A DNA stretch of 64,000 nt from Myxococcales bacterium (GTDB lineage Bacteria > Myxococcota_A > Bradymonadia > UBA7976 > UBA1532): contig PCCS01000055.1 in the NCBI GenBank assembly GCA_002731825.1, forward strand, positions 1-64,000, read 5' to 3'. The position numbers were made by a program, and so were the translations under genes. The notes beneath the pieces are model-generated. The model saw only the letters and a program-made list of their open reading frames with translations. It searched no databases and was not told the DNA's origin. Below are positions 27,809 to 36,890 of this stretch, piece after piece. Positions within the stretch are counted from its first letter, which is position 1. Every line of letters begins with the position of its first letter.

Positions 27809-30649
27809 GTGGATAACGATGTAAAACCAGCAGATTCGCCGCGATACAGCAGTGCGATGCTAGGCCGGACCACCGGTTTGTTTGGCTGGTTTGGGCGGCG
27901 TTACTTCGATCACATTCGTCTCGACCATGAGACAGAGAGTCGATTGAGAGCCCTCAGCCAAGAAGGGACCATCGTCTATGTCATGCGTACCCGAAGTACC
28001 CTTGATTACCTCTTTTTCAATTATCTCTTCCTCCGCATTGGGATGCCACTCGCCCGCTTCGCCAACGGGCTAGACCTGACTTTATTCAGGAGTCTCAAAC
28101 GTTGGATGAAGAGCAAATTGAATCGCTTGCTGCGCTTCGGCTCTAAAGATGAACCCCGTGGTATCGATCAGCTGACTGAAACAATCCAAAGGGGTAAGTC
28201 GGCATTGCTGTTCATGAAAGTGCGCGCGCTCACCAGTGAACGACGCTCTAATCCGCGCTTTATCGAAAGACTCGTTCAGATTCAGCGCGGGCAAGATGAA
28301 CCAATTATGTTGTTACCTCAGCATATTTCATGGCCGCGCAAGCCACCGTCGAAGCGTCATACGTGGTTTGATATCATGTTTGGCGACCGCCTCGCCTCTG
28401 GGCGATTTAGAAAATTTGCACATTTTTTGAGGTCGTCAAAGCTTGCATCCGCTCGCATCGGCGAACCCATTAATTTAAAGCAGGTTCTGGACGAGCACGA
28501 AGATTGGAGTGATGAGCGGCTCGCACGAAAAGTGCGCCGTGTCCTCATTATTCACCTCGCTAACGAAGCGATGGCCATTAGCGGCCCCAGAGTGAAATCC
28601 GGCGCGCTGCTCCGAAAAGAAATCTTAGAAAGACGAAAATTTAAATCACAGCTGCAAGGTCTGGCGCGGGAGAATGGGCTGGATCCTGTCACGGCTTTAG
28701 AGACCTGCCAAAAATATTTAAAAGAGGTCTCTGCAAATCTAAACTTCGAGGTATTGCTTGCCTTTTCCCGAACACTTGGTTTCGTTTTTAGGCGGATTTT
28801 CAACGGCGTAGAAGTTGATGAAGCCGGGATGCGTCGGGTCAAAGAGGCTGCAAGACAAAGCCGAACGGCTCCGCTCATCTTGGTTCCAAGTCACAAGAGT
28901 CACGTGGACTATCTGGTCGTCTCATGGGTGTTTATGAACTACGAATTCATCCCACCTCATATCGCAGCAGGCCGTAACCTTTCATTTTTTCCTCTGGGCA
29001 CGCTATTTAGGCGTTCGGGTGCATTCTTTCTTCGACGCAGCTTTGCTGGACTTCCATTCTACAAATTTACTTTTAAAAACTACCTCTGGAAGCTTGTACG
29101 AGAAGGCTATCCAATCGAATTTTTTATGGAGGGCGGTCGGAGTCGAACAGGAAAGCTTCTGCCACCCAAAATGGGTATGTTGGCCATGCTTTTGGACGGC
29201 ATTCGTGAAGGCGAATTTAAAGACCTACAATTCATTCCCATTAATATCTCTTACGAGCGAGTCCTTGAGACAGGCAGCTATCGACACGAGCTGACCGGTG
29301 GTCAAAAGCAATTGGAAAGTGTGGCTGGCGTCGTCAAAGCGGGGCGCGTTTTTCGGGCACGACACGGCCGCGTCTACGTCAATTTCTCTGAACCTGTCCG
29401 ACTCAGTGACTACTTGGCCCAGTTCGATATCCCGCAACTCAAGGAACTGGATGATGCCCACTTTCGCGAAACGACACGGCGTCTCAGCTATCACTTGATG
29501 AGGCAAATTCACGAAGCAACGGTGGTTGCACCCTCGGCCCTCGTCGGCGCGGTCCTGCTCAGTCATCATCGACGAGGCATATCAGATACCCGACTGCGCG
29601 AAATGGTTGGTTTTACAGTCGATCTCTTGGTCAGTCGGCACGCCAGACTTTCGGCGTCCCTGCGACATGTCTTAAAGGCTCACCAAAGCCAAATAGATGA
29701 TGCCTATGCCCGCAATGCACGTGATGGCGCACGCGCTCGCGGTGATGCGCTCAAACCGTTGTTGAGTGAAGGCGTCCTGCTCTTAAAGCGCATGATCAAC
29801 ACCATCGAGCAGGGCCAAGAACAGATCCACTCCGTACCAGATAGATCACGTATTGAACTGGATTATTATCGAAATTCTGTCCTCAGTATTCTGGCCCCCG
29901 ATTGTTTGGTTGCGACCGCGCTGACGGTGGGCGATGAATTGATCTCCTATGACAGTCTATCAGCTGAAACACGCCGACTCAGCTACTGGTTCAGGCTTGA
30001 ATTCATCTATGAAACCGATACCACCTTCGATGTAAACTTTCGTGAGACTGTCGACCGGTTGATCAGTGAATCGCTCATCGAAATAGATGAGCATGGCTTT
30101 GTTCGTGTTCGGTCTCAACTGGCCATAGACTTCTTGCGTGGCATGATGCTTCATTTAGTCGAAGCCTACTGGGCCGCGGCCGACGCACTTCGAACCTTGG
30201 TATCACAACCAATGGAAAAACGACTTTGGCTGGAATTTGCTCGTGAGCATGCCGAGAAAGAATTTCTACAGGGTGACATTCGACGAGCCGAAGCTGCGTC
30301 GACCGTGGCACTAAAAAATGCCCTGGAATTATTCAGTGCCGAAGGTCTTGTGACTCAAACACGCGCGAAGTCGGGTCGTAAGACGGAAACATTTCTATCT
30401 ATTTCTCAGGACCGAACGCCCGATGAAATCGCATTTAGGCGGGATGACATCGGAGCATTTCTTATTCGCATTGGCGAGAGTCCATCCCGTGCACCAACGA
30501 CACCACTGCCCTCGGACGCATTTCCCATGCTGAGCGATGAACATGCTCAAGAAAAAGACGCCATACAAGCGGACTCATCGGAGTCCGGCGATGATGAGGC
30601 TTTAGACGAGCCCGCGGCTGTACTTGATCAGGATAGTTCAAGGGAGTAG
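27809..30649 (+). CDS. plsB: Glycerol-3-phosphate acyltransferase (PlsB family)
   Basis: Inner-membrane enzyme of 946 residues (E. coli PlsB is about 807) that acylates glycerol 3-phosphate in phospholipid synthesis. Acyltransferase motifs are HKSHVDYL near residue 361 (catalytic His-Asp pair), a GRNLSFFPLG and GAFFLRRSF block, FMEGGRSRTGK near 439 and FIPINISYE. The N-terminal region contains a weaker duplicate-like segment around TRSTLDYLFFNYLF, as in other PlsB proteins. An acidic, low-complexity tail ends the chain. Start is GTG 27809, with GGAG at 27794. Its 3' end overlaps the convergent acetyltransferase gene by 22 bases. Confidence 0.9.
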   Translation: MDNDVKPADSPRYSSAMLGRTTGLFGWFGRRYFDHIRLDHETESRLRALSQEGTIVYVMRTRSTLDYLFFNYLFLRIGMPLARFANGLDLTLFRSLKRWMKSKLNRLLRFGSKDEPRGIDQLTETIQRGKSALLFMKVRALTSERRSNPRFIERLVQIQRGQDEPIMLLPQHISWPRKPPSKRHTWFDIMFGDRLASGRFRKFAHFLRSSKLASARIGEPINLKQVLDEHEDWSDERLARKVRRVLIIHLANEAMAISGPRVKSGALLRKEILERRKFKSQLQGLARENGLDPVTALETCQKYLKEVSANLNFEVLLAFSRTLGFVFRRIFNGVEVDEAGMRRVKEAARQSRTAPLILVPSHKSHVDYLVVSWVFMNYEFIPPHIAAGRNLSFFPLGTLFRRSGAFFLRRSFAGLPFYKFTFKNYLWKLVREGYPIEFFMEGGRSRTGKLLPPKMGMLAMLLDGIREGEFKDLQFIPINISYERVLETGSYRHELTGGQKQLESVAGVVKAGRVFRARHGRVYVNFSEPVRLSDYLAQFDIPQLKELDDAHFRETTRRLSYHLMRQIHEATVVAPSALVGAVLLSHHRRGISDTRLREMVGFTVDLLVSRHARLSASLRHVLKAHQSQIDDAYARNARDGARARGDALKPLLSEGVLLLKRMINTIEQGQEQIHSVPDRSRIELDYYRNSVLSILAPDCLVATALTVGDELISYDSLSAETRRLSYWFRLEFIYETDTTFDVNFRETVDRLISESLIEIDEHGFVRVRSQLAIDFLRGMMLHLVEAYWAAADALRTLVSQPMEKRLWLEFAREHAEKEFLQGDIRRAEAASTVALKNALELFSAEGLVTQTRAKSGRKTETFLSISQDRTPDEIAFRRDDIGAFLIRIGESPSRAPTTPLPSDAFPMLSDEHAQEKDAIQADSSESGDDEALDEPAAVLDQDSSRE

Positions 30650-31083
30650 AGGTAGGCGTCTGCGCCATCTCGATAATATTTCGTCCGAATTCCGACTTTT
30701 GCGAAACCAATTGACTCGTAGAGGCCAATGGCAATGTGGTTGCTGTCCTTGACGTCTAAGTCGACGGTGCCCGCGCCTAAAAGCCGCGTCTGTTGTACAA
30801 AATCATTAAGAAGCTGACGTCCTGCTCCGCGCCCTTTCCAATCAGTCCGGATGGCGATCTCCGTCAGCTCCGCCATATCTTTAGCCTGCCAGCCTAAGGC
30901 ATAGCCCACGACGCCCTCTGTTTGACTGGCAAAGACTCGGATGACCTGATTGCGACCCATGAGGGTGTGATGTGTCTCGGAGAGTGTTCGGGTCAATGAC
31001 AGAGCATCGAGCGACAAAGCATGGATAGGATTGATGTCGCTCGGAATGAAGCCTCGAATGACCGTCTGACTGGGTGCGCTCAA
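30628..31083 (-). CDS. rimI: GNAT acetyltransferase, RimI-like
   Basis: GNAT-fold N-acetyltransferase with the acetyl-CoA motif RTDWKGRGAGRQLL and a RimI-like end (GIRTKYYRDGADAYLYSLE); RimI acetylates the N-terminus of ribosomal protein S18. I choose TTG 31083, one base after the ysxC stop, giving 151 residues, close to RimI; the longer frame to 31155 would overlap ysxC by about 71 bases. It follows ysxC in the same operon. The RimI assignment is by similarity of the C-terminus, so another GNAT substrate is possible. Confidence 0.7.
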   Translation of the reverse strand: MSAPSQTVIRGFIPSDINPIHALSLDALSLTRTLSETHHTLMGRNQVIRVFASQTEGVVGYALGWQAKDMAELTEIAIRTDWKGRGAGRQLLNDFVQQTRLLGAGTVDLDVKDSNHIAIGLYESIGFAKVGIRTKYYRDGADAYLYSLELS

Positions 31084-31084
31084 A

Positions 31085-31675
31085 CTACACGACTCGATCG
31101 ATGCGCGCCCACAACTCTTCAAGCCCAACCCCCGATACAGCCGACCAGGCGACAACTTGTTTAGCGTTCAACCCGAGTCCTTTTGCCGTCGAAGCAATCC
31201 CCGGCTTTCGCTTCGAAACCGGCAACTTATCGATCTTGGTTGCCACGGGAATTACGGCATAGCCAAAATGGCTCGCCCAAGTAAACATTTGTTTCTCCCA
31301 ATCCCCAGGTTGGCGTCGGACATCCGTCAAAATCAGCAAGGCTTTGATCTGGTTCCGCTCAGCGAGATACGACTCAACCATACGGCCCCAACCGTCCTTG
31401 ATCTTCTTGGGTACCCGAGCAAATCCATACCCAGGTAAATCACACAAAACAAACCTGTCATTGACCAAGAAGAAATTGAGAAGCTGCGTCCGACCAGGCG
31501 TGTTTGATACCTTCGCCAGTCGCCGCCGGTTAACTAAGCGATTGATGAGGCTCGATTTGCCCACATTCGAACGCCCAGCGACTGCAATCTCTGGTAAATC
31601 ACTGTCAGGATAATCCTTCGGCAAGACGGCGCTCTTGATGAAGCTGACGGAATGGACATACGGATTATCGACCAT
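31085..31675 (-). CDS. ysxC: Ribosome-biogenesis GTPase EngB/YsxC
   Basis: A 196-residue GTPase with P-loop GRSNVGKSSL, switch region NTPGRTQLLNFF, DLPGYGFA and the base-recognition TKIDK. EngB family members assist late 50S ribosomal subunit assembly. The ATG at 31675 directly abuts the stop of the upstream membrane-protein gene, so the three or four genes of this minus-strand run are probably one operon. Confidence 0.95.
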   Translation of the reverse strand: MVDNPYVHSVSFIKSAVLPKDYPDSDLPEIAVAGRSNVGKSSLINRLVNRRRLAKVSNTPGRTQLLNFFLVNDRFVLCDLPGYGFARVPKKIKDGWGRMVESYLAERNQIKALLILTDVRRQPGDWEKQMFTWASHFGYAVIPVATKIDKLPVSKRKPGIASTAKGLGLNAKQVVAWSAVSGVGLEELWARIDRVV

Positions 31676-32551
31676 TTATACGCTCAAAACTGCAAAGATA
31701 AGCGGGATAGCGCTGCCCATAGCAAGAGTCGACAGGACCCGTGAGCGTTCACTCAAAGCCACCGAAAAGACAAAGGCCGATGAAGACAGCGACACCGCCG
31801 AATCAAGCGAATGCCAAGGGAAGCCCCCAATGAGGCTGGCTCGCCAAAGAACACTTGAAATCATGACCAGACCAACCAGGGCCAGCCCAGTTTTCAACTG
31901 CTTCAGAGAAATGAACCCAACCGGCTTCAGCAAGATGAGGATGGCTAAAGCCAGGCAATAGCCGAGCACACCAGATGGATCAAGACCGCTAAACCGATAG
32001 CGCCAATCACCTGTCGGCAAGGAAAAGCTTTCGATTTTATGTTGACTGGTGAAACCGCCAACGAATGACCTAATGGACTCTTGAGATGACGCTGGATCAG
32101 GTAATAAAAATGCAAGTCCGGCCCCGACAGCCGTCAGGATTAAAACCGCACCCATATCGAATTTTTCTCTTTTTGAAAATGGACCGCGCCAGCGACTTCG
32201 AAACGATGCAAGAAAGCCGAGTAAGGTCAGCAAACTCAGCAGCAGAAGCACCTGCTTTAACCAGGGAATCGGTGCGGTCAAGGGCAGACCCCGGACGCGA
32301 CGTTCGCCAGAGACACCATACAACTCAAGCACCGTCTCAACGGGTCGTCCATCAGCGTAGGACGCGATGGAATTGAGTGAGCCCGTAGCAATGCCTCCAC
32401 TCGCAGTCCAATTGGATTTTAACGTGACGATCGACGCTAGACACACTAGACAAAGTAAAGAGGCGATCTTGTCGCGCTGAGCAAGCTCGCTCAGTGCCAC
32501 CAGGACACCCGCCAAAGTCGCAGCCCCGAGGGCGAGATAAAACGGAGTCAT
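31676..32551 (-). CDS. Polytopic membrane protein, unknown
   Basis: A 291-residue protein with about seven hydrophobic segments and no recognised catalytic motif. It starts in an ATGA overlap with the membrane protein upstream and its stop abuts ysxC, so it is translationally coupled in an operon. Together with its partner it could form a two-component membrane assembly. I considered CcsA-type haem handling, but the WWD motif is absent. Function unknown. Confidence 0.6.
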   Translation of the reverse strand: MTPFYLALGAATLAGVLVALSELAQRDKIASLLCLVCLASIVTLKSNWTASGGIATGSLNSIASYADGRPVETVLELYGVSGERRVRGLPLTAPIPWLKQVLLLLSLLTLLGFLASFRSRWRGPFSKREKFDMGAVLILTAVGAGLAFLLPDPASSQESIRSFVGGFTSQHKIESFSLPTGDWRYRFSGLDPSGVLGYCLALAILILLKPVGFISLKQLKTGLALVGLVMISSVLWRASLIGGFPWHSLDSAVSLSSSAFVFSVALSERSRVLSTLAMGSAIPLIFAVLSV

Positions 32552-33549
32552 ACCCTCTCCTCCCTAAACGAACCAACCAGCTGCATCATCATGGCGAGGA
32601 AAAGGAGGCCCCAACCGCTCCACGCAAACACATCCGGTGCAGGGCGCCTGACGCTGAACTCCGCCATCTGGGCGCCCTCAATCCTCAGGAGTTGAATCTG
32701 CCATGGGCTTGTTCCATGGCGTTGGTCTAAGTCAGGTGCATCGGCGAAATACCAAGCAGTGTCGCTGCCTCCATTCCATTGCAAATCGAGCTCCACAGCT
32801 GCGCCCAGCTTTTTGAGGAAATCGTTTCGCATTTGGGTGATTTTGAGTCGTAACTCACCGGGCGGCTGCCCCGCGTTATCCAACACGTTTTGGCCTGCGG
32901 ATCCGAGCCCATCTATGAGGACCGGTCGATCGACGGCAACCCGTTTAATCACCTCTTTTTTGGGATTTGCGCGCGATCTAACACTCAAAACAGCGACATG
33001 GGCGTCGTCATCGAAAACAACTTGATCCAACACATAGATGCGTCCGTCATGAGATTGCGACCGCGGTCCCTGTCGTTGAAATGTGAGCGTTTTTTGCTGA
33101 GTCGCAGGCATCCCGAAAGTAAGCCGTACCCGGTCAGCATCGATATCCGCTGCCACTTGTGCCCCTAAATGGACCTGCACTTCCCGGTCGGACACAAAGC
33201 GCCCATAGCTCTCGGCGACCTGCCCGCCAACCCTCAACAAGCCAGTTGATTCGTCGGCCCAGCCACCAAGGAGAATGGCCCAAATTCCAACGGCCGTAAG
33301 TCTCAATGTAAGCCGGTCAGACCCAGACGCCCAATAGGTGGCCGCCCATAAGGTAAACGGAGCGATGGCAAGGGGGAGTCGACCCATTAAGCCCTCAGCT
33401 GGATGCTGCCCCAAGGGCTCCATCAGCCCATTGATGGCGCTTACAAGGAGGGCGAGGCCAATCAGAACCATCAGCCCACTCGAATGCATGAGCGATTCGA
33501 CCCAAGCCCAAACGCCACTCAAATACGGTAACTTCGACCTTTTGTTCAC
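32548..33549 (-). CDS. Membrane protein with large extracytoplasmic domain, unknown
   Basis: 333 residues: about three N-terminal membrane helices, a soluble beta-rich region of around 200 residues, and a C-terminal helix before a basic tail. The topology resembles ResB, but no diagnostic ResB motif is present. The start is GTG 33549, with CAGGGA upstream on the minus strand; the gene ends in an ATGA overlap with the next gene. Promoter sequence for this operon should lie in the structured divergent gap to its right. Confidence 0.6.
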   Translation of the reverse strand: MNKRSKLPYLSGVWAWVESLMHSSGLMVLIGLALLVSAINGLMEPLGQHPAEGLMGRLPLAIAPFTLWAATYWASGSDRLTLRLTAVGIWAILLGGWADESTGLLRVGGQVAESYGRFVSDREVQVHLGAQVAADIDADRVRLTFGMPATQQKTLTFQRQGPRSQSHDGRIYVLDQVVFDDDAHVAVLSVRSRANPKKEVIKRVAVDRPVLIDGLGSAGQNVLDNAGQPPGELRLKITQMRNDFLKKLGAAVELDLQWNGGSDTAWYFADAPDLDQRHGTSPWQIQLLRIEGAQMAEFSVRRPAPDVFAWSGWGLLFLAMMMQLVGSFREERV

Positions 33550-33741
33550 TTTGGTGTCCCTGACGGCATATGTCTCCTCGGGCTATGCCCGCTTCACTCT
33601 CTCTAAACCATTAGGTCTGGCCATCGATACCCCTCAATGAGCAACATTTCAAGGGGAGAGACCCAGGTATGACTCGCCCTCGCAAAGTTTATTAGGCTCT
33701 GTCGACGACCCATTACGCAAAACGCTACGGAATAGTCGCTC

Positions 33742-33780
33742 TAAACCCCAAAAGTCGAACTCAATCTCGATTGGGGTTTA
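33742..33780. ncRNA. Perfect 10-base-pair hairpin, part of candidate structured RNA
   Basis: TAAACCCCAA (33742-33751) and TTGGGGTTTA (33771-33780) are exact reverse complements around a 19-base loop, in which TCGA at 33755 and 33767 can also pair. Only TTT follows on either strand, so it is not a clear intrinsic terminator. Confidence 0.45.
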
Positions 33781-33794
33781 ATCTGCGTCTTAAG

Positions 33795-33863
33795 CAGCTC
33801 TGTTTCAGTCGCTGACATTTTTGCTTCGCCTTCCGTCTCCGATGTCCGTCGACTGAAAAGCTG
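33795..33863. ncRNA. Long nested hairpin, part of candidate structured RNA
   Basis: TTTCAGTCG (33803-33811) pairs with CGACTGAAA (33850-33858); outside, CAGCT (33795-33799) pairs with AGCTG (33859-33863) with a three-base bulge; inside, GACAT (33814-33818) pairs with ATGTC (33842-33846). That is 19 base pairs in one interrupted stem, unlikely by chance in so short a gap. The transcribed strand is unknown. Confidence 0.45.
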
Positions 33864-34080
33864 AACAGTGAACGGAATTCGCCTCGAACGGTCCGTTTTA
33901 AGACGCCAGGGCATGCAAAAGTGAGCCATCAGACGAACCGAGCGCTCGCTTGGGAAGCCTAGCCCATTGCATGAGGCAATAAAACCGTCGGGCAAAGAAT
34001 TAAACAATTAACACGCCGCTGACACCGATGACGATAGCTTTCGGGTGACGATAGTTACTCATTTGAGTATTGTAGGGTCC

Positions 34081-34680
34081 ATGTTGATGGGATTAACAGG
34101 TGGCATTGCTTGCGGGAAAACAACCGTGGCGAAGATGTTTGAGCGTCGAGGCGCCCAAATCATCGACGCTGATGGCCTCGCGCGACGCGTCGTCGAGCCT
34201 GGTCATATCGGACTCAGCCAATTAGTGGATGCCTTCGGTAAATGGATCTTAACGGCCGATGGGCGACTAGACCGAGAGCGTCTCGCTTCGCATATTTTCG
34301 CGCACCCCGAGGCCAGATCTATCCTCAATGGGATTACCCATCCCCTCATCGCAGAAGAAAGTCAAAACGCGATCATAGACGCCCTTGAGCAGGCGCCGCC
34401 ACTGGTTGTTTATGACGCAGCTCTTCTTTTTGAATCGGGTCGAGCAGACGGGTTTCGCCCCGTCGTGGTTGTCCACGTAGACCCAACGACTCAGGTGAAA
34501 CGGCTTATGCAGCGGGACGGATTATCGTCCAAGCAAGCGCAACAGCGGATCGATGCACAGATGCCCGTCTCGGAGAAGATGGGCTATGCTGATTATTTGG
34601 TTGATAATTCGGCCGGATTGGCGGACACGCGGGTCCAAGTCGAAAGAATTTGGGAGTACATGGTCCATGACCGAGTCTAA
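34081..34680 (+). CDS. coaE: Dephospho-CoA kinase
   Basis: Last enzyme of CoA synthesis, phosphorylating dephospho-CoA, about 199 residues. The P-loop is LTGGIACGKTT and the lid/base region DAALLFESGRADGF; both match the family. I choose ATG 34081, since CoaE normally begins just before this P-loop; GTG 34045 would add twelve residues, and ATG 34087 is an alternative better spaced from TAGGG at 34073. The SDR gene begins inside its 3' end. Confidence 0.93.
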   Translation: MLMGLTGGIACGKTTVAKMFERRGAQIIDADGLARRVVEPGHIGLSQLVDAFGKWILTADGRLDRERLASHIFAHPEARSILNGITHPLIAEESQNAIIDALEQAPPLVVYDAALLFESGRADGFRPVVVVHVDPTTQVKRLMQRDGLSSKQAQQRIDAQMPVSEKMGYADYLVDNSAGLADTRVQVERIWEYMVHDRV

Positions 34681-35758
34681 AGCGCGTAAAAAACCGGACA
34701 TGGTCATGGTTACGGGGTTCCCTCGCCTGCTGTCAAAAGGGTTGGCGAGGAAAGCACTCAACACCCGACCGCGGAGAACGGTGGTGCTTTTGGTCAGTCA
34801 CACAGCGCGCGATGCAACTCAAGAATGGATCGAAGCGCTCAAATCAGCAGACCAGCGCTATTTAAAGGTCGTGAACGGTACCCCCGGCAGCGTCGATGCT
34901 GGTTTGAGCGGTCGAGAAATTAAGGCTTTACAGGCTAACCTCACCCATATCTTTCATGCTGACGTTGAACCGACCGGGCCTCACGGCGATCCCAATGTCT
35001 ATCTTGAGAACTTAAATCGGCTGATTATGCTGTCCCGAAGCTGTACCCGATTCCAACGGTTTTGTTTTTTCTCGACAGCATTTATCAGTGGCGACCGGTC
35101 GGGCCTTGTTGCAGCAGAAGAACTGGAAATGGGCCAAAGCCTGAGGACGTCTTTCGAACGCTATATGATGAAAGCTGAAGGGATCATTCGTGCATCCATG
35201 CCACGACTCCCAATGACCGTCTTCCGGCCGTCGTCTATGATAGGACATTCTCAGACAGGCGATGCACATGGCCTGACGGAAGGGCCATCCTATTTACTTT
35301 CGTTGATGTTGCGCATGCCAACTGAGATCCCAGTTTTTCTCCCGGGAAGTGGGGTTGTGCCATTCAATATCGTGCCCATTGATTATGTTGTTGATGCAGC
35401 TTGGGTACTGGCTTACGAGCCTGCCGCCAGCGGTCGGACCTTCCACTTAACAGATCCAAATCCAGTCAGTGCAAAACAAGCCTTCGAGCTCTTGGCCGAT
35501 ATCGCCAACCGCCCAGCCCCGCGCTTTGGTACATTAATCGCTGGATTTGCCAGACGAGTAGTTGCGCAAACGCGACTCGGGCGACTCATGCCATTCGCGC
35601 GTGTTGTCGTGGGAGACCTGACGCAGCATGTCACTTATGACTGCTCAGGCGCCCTTGAGCTGCTTGCGCCCACAGGCGTTCGATGCCCACCATTCGATGC
35701 ATATGCAGACGCATTAGTCATCTGGATGGCTAATTTAGAGAAGACGCGCCGAGGCTAA
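34667..35758 (+). CDS. SDR (NAD-dependent epimerase/thioester reductase-like) protein with degenerate motifs
   Basis: A 363-residue extended SDR-fold protein. ATG 34667 overlaps coaE by 14 bases, with GGAG eleven bases upstream. The usual Rossmann TGxxGxxG appears as TGFPRLLS, losing two glycines. The usual YxxxK catalytic pair, aligned by the following AEGIIR segment, appears as FERYM, so Tyr and Lys seem replaced by Phe and Met. Other fold elements remain (FSTAFISGD, RPSSMIGHSQTG, NIVPIDYVVDA). It may be an inactive or repurposed SDR. Coupling to coaE suggests, but does not prove, a CoA-related role. Confidence 0.75.
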   Translation: MTESKARKKPDMVMVTGFPRLLSKGLARKALNTRPRRTVVLLVSHTARDATQEWIEALKSADQRYLKVVNGTPGSVDAGLSGREIKALQANLTHIFHADVEPTGPHGDPNVYLENLNRLIMLSRSCTRFQRFCFFSTAFISGDRSGLVAAEELEMGQSLRTSFERYMMKAEGIIRASMPRLPMTVFRPSSMIGHSQTGDAHGLTEGPSYLLSLMLRMPTEIPVFLPGSGVVPFNIVPIDYVVDAAWVLAYEPAASGRTFHLTDPNPVSAKQAFELLADIANRPAPRFGTLIAGFARRVVAQTRLGRLMPFARVVVGDLTQHVTYDCSGALELLAPTGVRCPPFDAYADALVIWMANLEKTRRG

Positions 35759-35766
35759 ATCGACCA

Positions 35767-36885
35767 TCAACCAACGTTCACGATAATGTCGAGAGCCAGC
35801 AGCTTGATAAGCGTTTGAAGACTCTCTTTCTCGGGCATGGTTGCGATCTCGATGATGTCCGCATAGCTGGTCTGCCCATCGATGAGACTCAATACAAATC
35901 CCTCAACATGTGACAGGGATTGCCAGACATACTCCTGCTGCGTCACTTTGAGTCGTGGACGCTGTTCCAGTCCACCGAGCTGACTCAAAAAATCGTCTCG
36001 AAGTTTTGATTCGTTGAGCCGTGCTAACGCTGTGGCCACAGCATGCCCAGGCTCGTCAAGCAAAACGAGTTTCAACAGGGCCAATGAGCCTTCATAATCC
36101 CCGGCTCGATGTTTGCGATCGGCCATCTGCAGGCGTGTACTGAGTGATTCATTGTCATCATCTAGGTCGTCATCGGCAGTCTCGATGGTCACTTCAACAG
36201 GACGAACGGACGCGAAACTGTAGAGGGGAGCGGGCTCTGTGACCAGTGCCGCAGCTCCAAATCCCTGAACCGGACTGGGGCCTGTCTCATGGTTATCCGG
36301 CACGGTCAAATTCGGGGATAAATTGGGCGCGGCCGACGTCGATGGCCTAAGCAAAGGCCGCCTGCCGCCCAGGTCCGCATCTCCGCTCCCGCTGGCTGCA
36401 GATGTAAAATAACTCTGGGGCCACGTAAACGGATCGCTGTCCGGATTCGAATAACCGACCTGCGTGTCATCTGCTCGTTCGCCGCCTGGTTCAGCCCTCG
36501 CAGGCTTTGCCCGCTCTTGTTGACGTAGCTCAACCCTGTCGGTAATTGGCTCGTAGTCGTCGGGCAAATCGCTCGGCGGCTCGGTGTCAGTTGATGAGAG
36601 TGTTTCAAAAATGTCACTCGAGAGAATCGGTGGCTGATCAATGCTCTCGTCAGCCCCTGCTGCGTATTGGTGCTGCCAATCGGTGGCTGAAACGCCTTCG
36701 GCGTCTAGGATTCGCAGTTGTTTGAGTTCATCAAGACCGTCTAAGGCAGCCTCATCGTCATCCGCCAGCTTAAGGACTTCGAGATACAGTTTCTCACCCG
36801 TATCAAAATCTCCCATAGAGAGGGCTTTTCGGGCTGAAAACAGCAATTCGCCGATAGCTCGTTTGTGGTCTTCGATAGATGCCAT
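35767..36885 (-). CDS. TPR-containing partner of the Hsp70 operon, unknown
   Basis: 372 residues, last gene of the Hsp70 operon, five bases after dnaK. The N-terminus and a region near 250-310 are TPR-like helices (RKALSMGDFDTGEKLYLEVL; MADRKHRAGDYEGSLALLKL). The middle is acidic and disordered. The C-terminal 45 residues (FVLSLIDG...ADIIEIATM...) closely match a segment near the N-terminus of the J-domain protein in the same operon. It is probably a co-chaperone or client-recruiting subunit; no direct function is recognised. Confidence 0.65.
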   Translation of the reverse strand: MASIEDHKRAIGELLFSARKALSMGDFDTGEKLYLEVLKLADDDEAALDGLDELKQLRILDAEGVSATDWQHQYAAGADESIDQPPILSSDIFETLSSTDTEPPSDLPDDYEPITDRVELRQQERAKPARAEPGGERADDTQVGYSNPDSDPFTWPQSYFTSAASGSGDADLGGRRPLLRPSTSAAPNLSPNLTVPDNHETGPSPVQGFGAAALVTEPAPLYSFASVRPVEVTIETADDDLDDDNESLSTRLQMADRKHRAGDYEGSLALLKLVLLDEPGHAVATALARLNESKLRDDFLSQLGGLEQRPRLKVTQQEYVWQSLSHVEGFVLSLIDGQTSYADIIEIATMPEKESLQTLIKLLALDIIVNVG

Positions 36886-36890
36886 TCAAA

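Larger units (their letters stand above)
33550..34080. other. Divergent gap holding structured inverted repeats
   Basis: A 531-base gap between a minus-strand operon and coaE, with no convincing gene; a minus-strand frame at 33741-34007 has weak coding character. The left part has two strong stem-forming repeats (listed separately) and a small ATTGC/GCAAT hairpin at 33966-33980. Confidence 0.6.

Noticed and set aside
33741-34007. Minus-strand frame of 88 codons ending at the hairpin
   Set aside because: No ribosome site, unbalanced Ser/Arg/Thr-rich composition and no family resemblance; the RNA-structure reading explains the region better.
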